Positions 48,991 to 60,788 are shown, numbered from the stretch's first letter. The stretch is 64,000 bases of DNA from Clarireedia homoeocarpa (GCA_001465935.1 LNKV01000014.1:310001-374000); one strand, 5' to 3'. Notes: generated from the sequence alone by a model not told the origin. Translations and numbers: made by a program.

Positions 48991-49550
48991 TTAGCTACCC
49001 AAGGGCGATAACCTGTACTTAGATTTTCTCAACAACTACTACTCCAATTCGAGTACCCCTTTATATTATTGATATTTAACTTCTATATTAGTATCTGTAA
49101 AGTCCCTTTTACAAGTAGAAAATTATTGATAGTAATAGTTGAAATCGAAGTTGATGACTTTTACATCAACTATCTAAATTAAATCGATTGTAGAACAGCC
49201 AATTTTAGTCCAATCTTCTTGATTTTAGTCTATAATTGAAGAGCGGATTCTAATCTATAATATTCATATGAAATATTTTTATCAATGTCTATTATATGTT
49301 GAGTTATAATGGGGGTCAGAAGGGTAAAAATGAGGGTTTCATTTTGATGGGTTTTGTAAGTGCCACTTATTCTGTCACTAGCGAGCTCCTCTTACAGTAT
49401 CGGTTCTACCAGATAATCTATCTTTATGGATGGGGGAGAGTAAGTAATGTGCATATTGACGATCTTATCACACCGCTGGCAAACAACCGGTAGAGGCTGT
49501 TCGCATTTGAGACGCTAGAACGGATGCCGGCATCAACTACTTGGTCCCAA

Positions 49551-49687
49551 GGATAAATGAGTGTACCCCTTGAGGGTTCTCAAGTTAGCCGCAGCCAGGG
49601 CGCTGAGCCTATAGAAACGTCAGGATTGCCCTCTTTGTGGAGCAGAAAGTGCTAGAAGTGAGGTGCTAGGGGTACGCTTATTTATCC
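49551..49687. mobile_element. MITE-like element, 137 bp
   Basis: Ends GGATAAATGAGTGTACCCCT (49551-49570) and its near-complement at 49668-49687 match at 18 of 20 positions; both differences are transitions (G/A, T/C), as RIP would cause. The inside is not coding. No clear target duplication is visible (AA on the left, TG on the right), so it may be a remnant. It lies 165 bases right of the Tc1/mariner end. Confidence 0.55.
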
Positions 49688-50120
49688 TGGACACCAAGTA
49701 TGACCTTAATCTTCGGTACTTGCATGCATTGCGTCTTACTCAACCCCAGGACGTCCAGACCTATCCGTGGTAGATGTACATGAATATCTTTTCTCTTTCA
49801 AAAATTCAATAACTCCACTCTATCAAGATAAGTATCAAACTATACGAGCCCGATGTAACAAACCCCTACATCAGATCTACCATTTCACCAGCTTATTTTC
49901 CTATACAGCACAGCCTCGGTCTGTAATAAAGGCACTACATCTTGCCGAACGCCAAACCATGAAGCGATAAAAGAAATAGACAAGAAGATACCCCGCAGAA
50001 AATTCGTCCATCATAGAAAACGTTAGTCGTACTAGTCGCACAAATTGCAGACTCCAGGAGACATCTCTCCTTCTCATCCAACCTTACCCACTTGCCCCAG
50101 TCCAACTCCCCCGCGCTCAC
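49688..50120. other. Spacer between transposon zone and CorA-like gene
   Basis: About 430 bases, mixed composition, no supported gene. It should include the 3' end of the minus-strand CorA-like gene. Confidence 0.4.
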
Positions 50121-52011
50121 TCACAACCATGGTCTAACCCAAAATATCCACGCCATCAACACTGCCGCTGTCAAAGGTCCCGTGATTGCCCAGTATAACC
50201 AGAACCATTCTGATACCAGGCTGTCTCTGTGTTTGGTCTGAAAATTAAACATTGAGGTGCTAAAGAGTATCTGGAATTTTGCGTTAGTCCTTGCTTGCAT
50301 CTAAATTGTCGAAACAGTTTGCCTCTACCCTGTCCCCTTCATCTGCGCGCCTGTTCTGTCTCTAGTACATCTGTAATAGATGAAAATAGGGTGTGCAACG
50401 CCAAGAATGCCGTGTATAGGTAGGTTTAAATTATAGAAAGAAACTCACAGCAATGAACGCTCCGGGCAAGAACGAAACCAAGACAACTGCAATACTTCTT
50501 ATGGCGTTCGAATCACTTTTCTTAGACTCCCACATTGAAGTCGATGTCCGGTTTTCGCGTTGAGCGAGGATGGTACGGACCTATTTCTCCACCATTAGCA
50601 TATTCCGTACCCTCTGGTTCCGCCGCGCCTTCTACACGCTGCTTTGAGCTTCCCTCAGACCAAGAAAAGCACAAAAGATAGAACTCACACTCTCCCTCAG
50701 CCCCTTTCCAATCCTTCTCTGTCCATTCACCCTCGCCACCAAATCCACATTCCACGCAAGCAAATACTCCGTTTTCTCCCTCATCATCACATCCGCAACC
50801 TCCATCCAAGCCAACTTCCTCCCCGCACCTATTCCCCCCGCAGTAGCATTTCCTGGACTCGCGGAATGCCCCAGTCTCAAGATCATCCTCAATAACTGCA
50901 CACTCGACGCAATCTTCGACTCATACAGCGCCAGTCGCGTATTCTCTCCACTCAGACTCCTCGTCACATACTCCAAATCGGGCAGCGGCCCCTTTGGATT
51001 ATCTCTCGGGCCATAACTTGCCTTCGCGCCGCCCGTATCGAAATCATGCACACCAACAACAGACTCGAGGTTTCGGAGACGGAGCACAGTTCGGTCGACT
51101 TGGATACGGTGCACGTCGAGGGTGATCTCGGTGCAGAGGAGAGGGAGGTACAGCGGATGGGTGAAGTACCTGTGTTGGGAGAGGATGTAGTTTATGAAGG
51201 AGTCGGGGGTGGGGTTGCTAGTATTTTCAATGAGGATGGCGGTGACGACTCGGGATGTTTGCGAGTATCTGATGCCGAGGGTGAGGGATTCAAGGCGTTG
51301 GCGGGGGAAGTGGAGAGCCAGTGCTGTTTTATGTTATTAACATACTCCATTGAATCCATGGCGTTCAGAACACAACTTACACATCCCAATATGATTCCCC
51401 GCATCATCAAATAAAGTGTTATGAGCGAACCGAGGTGGTTCAATCTGGTCAGGAGCCAGCATCTTCATAAACGCAGTGGGTAAACTGAGACGCGATGATA
51501 TTAACTGGAGTGTTAAGTCACTGAAAGTCATCCCAACTGCTTTGCGATTTTGGTCTAGTGACCTGTTCGTAAGACTGTGTTGTTTTGATTAGATCTTGCA
51601 AGTATGTGCATGGGCACGATCCCAGCAGACGACGTACAGAAGCCTCAGTGCACCATATTTTGATGGCTCTCGTTTCGCGTATGCGAATTCATCTTTGCGA
51701 TATGTTAGTCTCATTTGAAGGAGGAGCTGATGCGCAGTGTAGGGTCACCTACCCTTCGGTTCTATCCAACTGTTGATCTTATCTTCGAGCAGTTTACTAC
51801 GAAGGATTTCTGTGGGAGCATTCTAGATGGACTTCTTAGCATGACTTGTTCCAGCTATACAATTTCAGTGAAAACTACCCACATCTCTAGGCCATATCTC
51901 CACAAAGGGCGTCTTGCTCGACCTTATCGAAGAATTTGGCGTAGGTGAATCCTCTATATCTTCCACAATCGTCGGGAACGCACTAAGACGTCTATGTTTC
52001 GGCGGCGGCAT
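50121..52011 (-). CDS. CorA-like membrane protein, fungal
   Basis: Seven exons on the minus strand: 52011-51879, 51809-51753, 51692-51638, 51574-51381, 51323-50689, 50580-50449 and 50270-50121, giving 451 residues. All six introns (57-178 nt) have GT-AG ends and phases that close. The N-terminus (MPPPKHRRLSAFPTIVEDIE) is cytosolic. Middle text such as LTLGIRYSQTSRVVTAILIE and RTVLRLRNLESVVGVHDF is helical. The C-terminus has TILAQRENR, then two membrane helices (SIAVVLVSFLPGAFIAILFS and YWAITGPLTAAVLMAW). That arrangement, a large cytosolic domain, a long helix, FLPG at helix 1 and two terminal helices, is the fungal CorA-like family. The classical GMN signature is absent (STSMFNFQ follows helix 1), so Mg transport is not assured. 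The three short exons are the least certain part; they are held together by reading frame only. Confidence 0.8.
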
Positions 52012-52552
52012 AATCAAATCTCACATATTGAAGAGAACAAGAAATTATTCAAAAGGAAGCAAAAAAAAAAGCGGTTGATCCTAGAATTATCTTGCAGTTA
52101 CGTGGCTGATATGCTCCAGGGGTGAAGGAACCGCCCCCAGCTATAGAAATGTCGACCCCAACGATTTGCACCGCGTGTAACAATTCCGAACGCGTCTACA
52201 TTTAGTGCATAATCCCCCTTCAGGCTGAAATAGATGAGCCACCGTATGACAGATGACATGCAGAATCTGCCCAGACGGATGCAGTGATGGACGATGATTC
52301 GTGAGATGACACGACCCGTGTTTCAGCTAGGTCGCTAAATTGTGCGCAGTATCGAGCATGATGCCATCCACGCCACTGGCTTGCAGCTGCAATGGCATTT
52401 TGATAAACAAGGCTGATTGATGAATAAGAAAGACGAAAATGCTTTCGCAGACTATTTAATACTGCACTGCCACCCAATCCAATCATCCAAACATGTTTAC
52501 TAAATTAATCGTTTCTGCCATAAGCATTGCAGTCCGGAAGAATTCATACCAC
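52012..52552. other. Intergenic between CorA-like and GHKL genes
   Basis: About 540 bases: promoter side of the CorA-like gene and 3' side of the GHKL gene, both on minus. It has an A10 run near 52062. No gene is supported. Confidence 0.4.
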
Positions 52553-55500
52553 TCAATACTGCTTATTATTTTGTCGGAGTACAAGTTCGTGCGCCCCCGT
52601 AGACGAAGAAGCAGCGTCATTGATGTCCCTCGACGACCTCGAGTCTTCCCAAAGCTTTAGACCGTCTTGCTGGGCATCTCTAATCATTTCTTGAAACGGA
52701 ACTTGGATGATTCCTGCCGTAGTCAAAATATCATCAATCATGCTATCATCGACGCATAATATATCGGTGATAACTGCAACAGCATTGCGAACTAATTCCG
52801 TCGGAAAGGTGAGTTTCTGGGTGTTTAAAGACCTTTCCGACATGATGTAACGGAAAATCTTAATTGGCAATGCTCGGTAGTAAAAAGAGCTCCCTTGCTG
52901 AGGATTGCTCGGGGAAATAAGGCGCAACGAGAATGTACTTTCGTCTATGAAGAGGCCGGAATGACTGCTTCGAACAGTAACCTCCCGGCCTCGGTGAGAG
53001 ATAGACAGGTATGTGGCTATCCCATCTGTTTCCAAAACCTGGGCCTGCAGAAGAACATTGTACAGGTCGTGATAATTGTGCAAGATCCATGGGCTTTCAA
53101 AATGACATGCACACCTACCCGTATTTAGACGGCTTTTTGTAAATATATATTTAAAGGGGGGGAGTGGGAAGATAGAACGTACCTGAATAAAGCATGAGCT
53201 CGATGCCTCAGAAGATTAGTCATAGGAAAATTGAGACTCGGGAATCCACCCAGAAACTCGGTCTTTTCAGAGATAAGGTGGGATATATATCGATGATGAA
53301 GATCCAGACCACTGATGAACCACCGCAGTCTGTGGACTTCCTCTAAAGTAAAGTCGAGCATGTTGAGCTGACCTTCAAATGCGTTCACCAAATCTTGACG
53401 ATCCGCAACCACAAATTCATCGTCCCAAGAGAAAAGCTCAACTACACCATTTATTGTTCTGACTGGGAATATTTTACTAGTGCGGAGGCATTGAAGATCC
53501 TCTAGAGTAGGAGAGCTTGAATTGATGCTCCAAATCAACATCTTAATTCTATGAATTGCTGGTTTTGTTCTCCATAGTCTTGCGAGCTTGTTGACGACCT
53601 CTTCTAAGGAGAATTGCTCCACATCCAGAAAATCAACGAAAAGGTCTTGCAGAGAGGGGTAGGTGGCATCAATGTTAATTTTGCCACCGACATGAGCGGC
53701 TGAGCCCCAGCTGCATTGCTCTGGAGCTATCCACGACTTTTGCGCGGGAATATAAACAAGATGATACTCATTAAAGAATTCACTGACTTAGTTAATAGAG
53801 TCCTCAATGTATTAATGCGATTCCACTCACGAAATTTCTGCCACATCCTGGTAATCACAATACATGATGAGAACTTGGAGCCGTTCATATATCGCAGATA
53901 TGTCCCCGGCATTAATTTGTTCAGGATGATCTTTATTCCACAGCAATATATCTATCAGTTCTATCCAATCAACATTTGGAACTTCGATAGTATTCTGAAA
54001 GAAGTCCACAAGAATAGGATTGCCTGATATGAGTTTGCATGAGGAGAGAACAACTTTCAGTGGGCTATCAGGCCCATCCCATACGCACTCTGAAGGAGAA
54101 AGCCATGTTGATCTGTTGGGTTGGTATGGCACAATGATGGCTCGAGTTTCCTCAAGAAAAGATCTGTATAGAGGACCAATCAGTCGGTTCTGTCAACTGG
54201 TATACAACGATAAACTACTCACTGAATTTTGGCTTTATCATGCTCGGGTTCTTGGGAATTGGCGAAATCTGTTTGTATCGCTTCGTAGAGTTGTAAAACC
54301 CGTTCAGGATCCTTGATTCCTGTCTCCTCGAGGGTCCTAGATGGCATAGCTGCGTCACGAATGCATGATAATACTTGTAGATGAAAGTCTAGGTCTGCCG
54401 AAATCCCTACTCCAAAGCTGGCAAGAAAACCCCAGTCGTCTGCCGCTAAGCTGCATGGAAGTTTCAAGAACGGGAATTGTTCCCCTCTGAGATATTGCTG
54501 CGCACAATTTTCCAATGAAGGTAGATAAGTAAAATGCAATGGTTGTAACTTATCATCTTTACAGGGAACCTCAACATCAGCTACGGTCGTGACAAGGCCT
54601 GGATTGAGCTGAGTAGAAAAGCGAACCCAATGAGTTTGTATGAATCCTAAGAAGCTCTCAGGCTGGTTATTAGCGATATGGCGTACCGTATGCGACAATT
54701 CAATCGGGCGTGAAGAATGGCTAAGTCTTGGGCAGTATAAAACTCCAAAATGATCGTGTAGCCAGTCTTTCCAAGTTATATCACCAGGGGTATGCGTTCG
54801 AGGTTCTGTCGTGAAATATGCTTCGTTGATGAAAGAAACATGAAATTTGCCCCTTGCTAGCCTTTGGATTCCAAATTCATCCTCCGTTGGAAAGTACAGC
54901 TCCCAGTGACGTGAGACTAAAGCCGAATTTTGGTCGAAAAGCCGGATCATGCTGTAGGTTGGGGTTATTGGAGCTTCTACTTCTTGTTCTTCTTCTGAAA
55001 AGTCTCCTGATGTAGAAGCATCATCTGAAACTTGTTTCCGTGTCAAATAAAGATACTTTAAATGGCAAACTGAGCGTTCAACGGTAAGGGTTGATCTCCA
55101 CTGCAGATACGCCTCGCTCTCGTACCTCTCAAGTATTCGATCCCTTACTGTATCCGTATCTATTGAGATCACCCCTAGACGTCTGAATAGTGCTTCCCTT
55201 GATGGGTTGTCGCTTATCGCTCGAGGGTCCACGATATGTAGGTCGAGATCCTCCGGGACTTGGATCTGGCCATCTTTAGAAAAGAAGATCAACTTGCCGA
55301 GCGAATGTGTATGTGCTCCATTCTGCAATGGTATAAGGTCAAGCTTTTCAAGTTCTCTCATCTTAGGTGCCCCAAACGTATTCATTATATCTGCAATTTG
55401 GGCGTGCCAATGTGAGGTCGTTTCTGATGATTTATACTTGGAGTTTGCCGAACCTATATCTTGCTTGATTCTTTCGAAAATATCATCGCAAGAGACATAT

Positions 55501-57012
55501 TTCAAACCCAATGGCATCAGTCTCGTAGTGTCCTCTGTGAGGTAGGATGTATCCAGATAAATATCCTCTGGGCAGTCTTCGAGCAAAGGCTCTCCGTCGA
55601 GATTCCTGAAGGACTTTGAGACGATTTTGAGTTCGCTAACCTTTCGGAGAGGTCCTTGAATTCTAGAACGTAGAATCGGAGTTTGGGTCAATAGATGTTC
55701 AATCTTGGAAACAATTTGTGAGGCAAGAGGTCCGGCTGTTTTCTCAGGAAGATATCTTATCCATCGGTACTGCAGTGTTGGGTGCTGACACATTTGAAGC
55801 ACAGCATCCACGAAAGTTGCTGCGACCCCATCAAAGATTTCTTGATTACGGGGGTTGCCAATATCAAGTTTCCCGTCGTCATTTTCTAGGAAGTCGGATT
55901 GTATCAAAAACTGGTGAAGTCAGTAAGATGCCTCGATATCTTGGGATCGTCTCCAGGCGACTGAAAGGTGTAGACACCTTAAGATTTCTGGGACCGCATT
56001 CGTTTTGGACCTCACCGGAAAACCAAATTTGCCAAGTGAATAGAGCGCATAAATATCCTGTTCCTCAATCAAGGGCATCTCATCCGAAGACAATGGAAAT
56101 GCCAACAAGATTTCCACATCATCGCGGCCCGTTCTACTGTCATGAGCCAAATCTTTAAGTTTCCTTGTCGTGATGTGATAGTATTTAGAGAAGCTTTCGG
56201 GTGCTCGTAAGTTGGATATCGTGATCACTGCCTGCCGGCCTGGTTTATCTATGTTATATAAACACTGGAATTCGGACTTTAAAGGTCCCTCGACTGACAG
56301 TTCATTCAACTTCTTTATGAACAAGAGTGAAACTTTTGGAACGTCCTCGAAATGCTTGAGTATCGTTTCTAATTCCACATCTTTGCGAAGGGTTAGTGTT
56401 ATTATGGTATCACCATCGTCCTCCCAAACTTCTGGCTCGCAAACTTGAGGTGTTATCAGGCCCATTCCTGTTTCGCCAACGTTATACTCGAAGAAAAAAG
56501 AGTATGGTCCGGATTGAATACGAGCCCTGGAGGCCACTCTAAACACGGATTTGAAGCCAATTCCTTCATCATCAAGGGAGTATGGGAACTCGCCCCTCCC
56601 TCTGGTTCTCTTTCCAATACTACATATTGCCTTCACATCCTCAGCTGTAAAACCATCCTCTTTAGACGTGATTTTAATCTGAGTAGGAGTAACAGTGAAG
56701 TTCACAGACGTTGAAAGGACGGTGTACTGTATTAATTCCATGACGAAGTTAGCTTTACTTTTGTCAAGCTTCTCCAGCAGCCTATATCGTCAACGAAGAG
56801 CACGCAGTCAGATTACATAGATCAAAGGCATACCTTTGTGCGGAAGCCGTATGAGTATTTTCCGCATTTTCCAGCGCCTCCAAAACTTTTGTGGACGTCT
56901 TTGCGCGACCTTCTGGGCTTATCCATCCATAATCGGAAGCTATTTGTTCGACCAATTCTCGAGCTTTAGCAATTGCTGCCCCGGAGGGTTTGCTGGAGGG
57001 GAATTCAGACAT
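52553..57012 (-). CDS. GHKL (sacsin / NO VEIN-like) protein with broken ATP site
   Basis: Six exons on the minus strand: 57012-56834, 56781-56016, 55910-54223, 54163-53831, 53782-53183 and 53114-52553, giving 1375 residues. Introns are 48-105 nt and all phases close; GKFGFP|FLIQSDFL and DVAEIS|EFFNEYHL are good family joins. The N-terminal Hsp90-like ATPase fold is recognisable from MELIQ, EDGFTAEDVKAICSIGK and the G1-type box DDEGIGFKSVF. In this family MELIQ is normally followed by NADDN; here it runs straight into YTVLSTS and the segment is roughly a dozen residues short, so the Mg-binding Asn and the Asp are absent. The rest is the long helical region typical of fungal sacsin-like proteins (IYIPAQKSWIAPEQCSW, VPYQPNRSTWLSPSECVW repeats). 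Function in fungi is not known; an ATP-independent scaffold is an inference. Confidence 0.82.
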
Positions 57013-57098
57013 TTGCGGGAACTGATAATAAGTGTCATGCCTTTCTTTACAAGGAAAGGTGGTGCGCACCAGTTGTGTTTAATACTCAAATGCCATAT

Positions 57099-57615
57099 TC
57101 ATCGCTTCGTAAGGGTCGTCTTGGACGAACGGTCGTCAGATTTAGTGATTGGATATTGGATAAAAGTAAGAACAGCCATCGCCCCCAATACTGCAGTCCA
57201 CGTAGCAATGGTGGGTTGGTTGAACATGGATGGATCTAACTTTTCATAGCCATGTTCTGCGACGTGAAGGGAAATATGATACAGGAGAGATCTGAGGCCC
57301 CTTGATGCGATTAGAATGCCGAGCCATGATATCGGAGCTCGTTCATGAGAATAGCTCCTCAACGCCTTGGAATGCGTCCACCTTCACTTCCGACTCGACA
57401 GTTTGGGTTACCGCCGCGCAAGGGGAAATGGTTGCATAACTATGAAGTATCAAGACACAGTCCACTCTAGCTCTTGTAAATTGTGTATTGAAGCATGTGT
57501 GAGAGTTCGGATATTCGTGGAAAACAGTGGCTTCTGGGCTTGTCATTTGGGTTGGACGTCGGGCGACGGCGGCATTCCCGAAAGATGCGCGATTGTTGGA
57601 ATCCAATGAGCTCAT
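57099..57615 (-). CDS. Possible small two-exon gene, unknown
   Basis: Two open minus-strand frames abut: one from 57615 (MSSLDSNNRASFGNAA...) and one to 57099. They could be joined by a 46-nt intron (donor GTAACC after a GCG codon, acceptor CCAAG), giving about 160 residues with one membrane-like segment (TWTAVLGAMAVLTFI). The donor is weak, no branch site is obvious, and I recognise no family. It ends 87 bases before the start of the GHKL gene on the same strand. It may be spurious. Confidence 0.3.
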
Positions 57616-58222
57616 GATGCAGCTTAGTCATCATCGTTCATTCTTCCAACGCTTCATTTTCACATGTCAAACCATAATGCAACACAAACCAACCACCGCA
57701 CCGGGGCAGGGACATTTCTCCAGTTTCTCCATCTTAAAACCCCACGATTCGCATAATTCTATGCAACCGGATTCCTACAATCCCACGATTCATAAAGGTA
57801 ACCGGTACAATCCTCGTCTTCCAGGACCGTTCCCAGATTCAATTGGCTGATCTGCGATCTGTCAGAATCAAACCTCGGCCTAGTCGTCCAGAAAGTAATG
57901 GTCATATGCTTCACTTGACACTCATAGCTGTCAAGGTAATTTGAATCACAACTTGAGACTAGAGACCAGGAACTAGAGACTATCGTATATCGCATTACAT
58001 TACCTATCCACCGAGCGAGCGGTCCGAATTCTCCTTTTCTCTTTTCTCCCCATCTCTTCTCTATGCCGCATTCCAGGTGCTTATTGTCGTAGTAGTCGTA
58101 GATTTGGCTGTTACTATAGCTCCGTGTGACGAAGCTTCGTTTGCGGCTCACATGTCAGAAAGAAGTCTTTGTTCTCATTCCATTCCGTTTCTATTGTACA
58201 TCATAATACAAGCATAATCAAC
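57616..58222. promoter_or_regulatory. Upstream region of the lipase gene
   Basis: About 600 bases before the lipase start. A 130-codon minus-strand frame at 57759-58151 has no motif and I reject it. No repeat is seen. Confidence 0.35.
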
Positions 58223-60555
58223 ATGATAGGTATGTTTTATACTTCCTGCCCCATCAATATCTACTAATGAGGCTCACAGATCATGTTTTGGGTCGTCCGT
58301 CGGTACAGTTTCGCAAGATTCAAGTCCTGACTGTTGTATCATTTTGGTCATTCTACCTTGTCAGGTAAAAGCCAACATCCCCCCCAAACCTCAGCATTTA
58401 CTAATTTGCCTCTCGCAGAGGAAACAAGCATGGCCCTCCGAAGCTTCGAAAACTATCCCGAACACTCTCGCAATATCTCACACCATGGCAAACGCTTGTC
58501 ATAACGCTCCTGTATCTTTACGTTGCGCGAAATCTCGGGAAATTGGTTGGATTAGAATGTCCCGAACCTCTTGCGAATCTCTACACGCGATCATACTTTC
58601 GAGCAACATGGGTTACAACAGCACTGGATGCGGGGTTCTGGAGTGCCATGCGCATTCGCAGGAAATGGATCAGAGATCTGGCTAGCATTGTTTTCACCAT
58701 GTATTATTTGATTGCCGCTGAGCAAGCAGATGAGAAGGTGCGAAAGGTGCGGGGTATGTTGACGGTGGACCATTTGAGAGTTAGTTGGAACAAAGGGACA
58801 ACTCCGTATCTTTCATTCCTCACAAATCTGATGCGACCGCGATTCATGAGATATCCACCTCGAGCGATTCGCATACCGAGACCCTCCAGCAGCGATTACA
58901 AGGAGCCGGTCAGTGGGTGGTTGTATTTCGATGGGCCGTTGTCAGCACTGAAAACCCACACAAAGGTTGTTTTGGACATTCCTGGTGGGGGATTTGTGGC
59001 AATGGACCCGAGAACGAATGACGATAAATTGTTTGCGTGGGCTGGAAAGACCGGATTACCTGTTTTGAGTTTGGATTATAAAAAAGCACCCGAATTTCCA
59101 TATCCTTATGCGCTGAACGAGTGTTACGATGTTTACTCCACAATTGTTGCCAGTAAAGGTCGGTGTATCGGATTATCTGGAGAAGTGGTTCCAAAGATTG
59201 TCATAACAGGTGACAGCGCTGGTGGAAATCTAGCAGCTAGCACGACTTTAATGATCGTCGAATCCGGGTCTACCGAAACAAGACAGTACTTTGGACAAGG
59301 CGCACTCCCAATACCGGATGGCTTGGTCCTTATATATCCCGGCTTGGATATGAATATTGGAAATTGGATGTCAGATGAACAAATGTCATTGATCAAGGAC
59401 CGCAAGTCGCGAAAAACAAATAAAAGCATTATTCAGAGAAAGAGCATGCAATATACCATGGCAGCAGGAACGCCCCATCAATCGGAAGACGAAGATGCAA
59501 GTCCAGCCAAAGAATCATCTCCAATCCTCTCAGCCGCTCAACCTGCATCCAAAACGCCACCTCAAAATATCACCCTTCCTTCTCCACAATACTCGACCGC
59601 CGCGCCCTCCCTCCTCTCCCCTAGCATCTCCAGATCCAAATCGCAAGCCTCTTCCACAACCAACGGGCCCCTTCCGCAAACCGGGTCCCACCATCCCGAA
59701 CCCCTGCGCACACGTCTCGCCATGTCCAGCATGATATCCTACTTCAACGACCGCATCCTCACGCCGGAAATGATGCGCGCCATGATCATCCTATACATCG
59801 GTCCGCACAACCGTCCTGACTTTTCGTCTGATTATCTTCTGAGTCCGATCCTCGCGCCGGATGCACTGCTCGCCAAGTTCCCCAAAACTTACTTTTTGAC
59901 CGGGGAGAGAGATCCGTTGGTGGATGATACGGTGATCTTTGCGGGAAGGCTGAGAAGGGCGAAGAGTGAGGCGTGGGAGAGGAAGAGGGATGAGGGGGAA
60001 AGAGAAGGGGGCTTTGATGAAGCGGATGTGGCGGAGGTGGTTCTGATACCGGGGATTAGTCATGGGTTTTTACAGTTTGCCGGAGTGTTTCCTGAGGGTT
60101 GGAAATATATCTTTAGGTGCGGGAAGTGGATAGAGGAGATTTTCGGGGAGTCGGAGAGGAAGGAGAAGGAGAGGGAAGGTAGGGAGGGGAGGGATGGGGT
60201 TTGGAGGCGCGAGGGGAAACATCATAGGAGGATGAGGGCGGAAAGTTCGGGGGATGAGGATATGGGGTTGGAGATGAGTATTAGTGGGAAGGGAGTGGGG
60301 AGTGGAGTGGGGATTGGGAAAGGAGAGGTGAGGAGGAGAAAGGAGAGGTTGTTGAAGGAGGAGATTGGGAGGGAGCGGGGGAGAGAGGGGGAAAGAGGGG
60401 TTACTGGAAAGTGGAGGGCTAGTGGTGGTGGGGGGATGAGGAGGCAGAAGAGTATGGTTAGTTTGGCGAGTGAGGATGATTTGTTGGGCAGGAGAATGCT
60501 GGGGTTAGTAGGGGGGTTGACGGGAAGGGGTGATGATGGGGGGGCGGATGAGTAA
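58223..60555 (+). CDS. Membrane-anchored lipase/esterase, HSL type
   Basis: Three exons: 58223-58229 (only 7 coding bases, ATG ATA G), 58280-58364 and 58419-60555, giving 742 residues. Introns of 50 and 54 nt have donors GTATGT and GTAAAA. The short first exons are needed for a Met and for the first hydrophobic helix (IQVLTVVSFWSFYLV); a second helix (TLVITLLYLYVA) follows, so the protein is likely anchored in the ER or lipid-droplet membrane. The hydrolase domain has the oxyanion segment DIPGGGFVAMDP (about residue 220), nucleophile elbow GDSAGGN (about 295), Asp in GERDPLVDD (about 529) and His in ISHGFLQF (about 578). That is the hormone-sensitive-lipase family, with PGGGF in place of HGGG. 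A Ser/Pro-rich insert near residues 375-450 separates lid and core. The last 165 residues are low-complexity Arg/Glu/Gly-rich, with coding bases extremely purine-rich. Likely role: neutral lipid or steryl ester hydrolysis. Confidence 0.9.
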
Positions 60556-60788
60556 GTTAAGTTGGAGAGAGGAGAGATGGCATATATAGATAAGATGGAT
60601 AGATTTATTGGAGGAAGTATGATTTAGAGTTAGTGTAGTGTAGTGTAGTGTACTGTATGTACCAAACAACCATGCATCAATTCAATGAATGACATTCATT
60701 TCTCATTCCCAAGTATCCCAGTGCTGCAACTCACGCAAGTGGAAATTTGATAATTTATTTATTTTTTCCCAACCCATCAAAATAGAAA

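Larger units (their letters stand above)
47555..49385. mobile_element. Degenerate Tc1/mariner-like DNA transposon
   Basis: The ends are inverted repeats: 47555-47588 and 49352-49385 match as reverse complements in 33 of 34 bases (starting CTCGCTAGTGACAGAATAAG). The outermost CTCGCTA/TAGCGAG is itself a palindrome, so an equally good reading is a 27-bp inverted terminal repeat beginning GTGACAG, flanked by the TA duplication typical of Tc1/mariner insertion into CTCGC-TA-GCGAG. The total length of about 1.83 kb suits the superfamily. The inside is AT-rich and stop-ridden, as expected after repeat-induced point mutation. It contains a transposase relic on the plus strand and a nested palindromic MITE. 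The one mismatch between the ends is a C/T transition. Confidence 0.85.

Noticed and set aside
55920..56015. Continuation of the GHKL exon past GKFGFP
   Set aside because: A phase-0 GTGAGG donor at 56015 joins directly to FLIQSDFL, the expected family text; the read-through ends in a stop.
57759..58151. 130-codon frame on the minus strand
   Set aside because: No motif, no plausible splice partner, and it covers the promoter region of the lipase gene.
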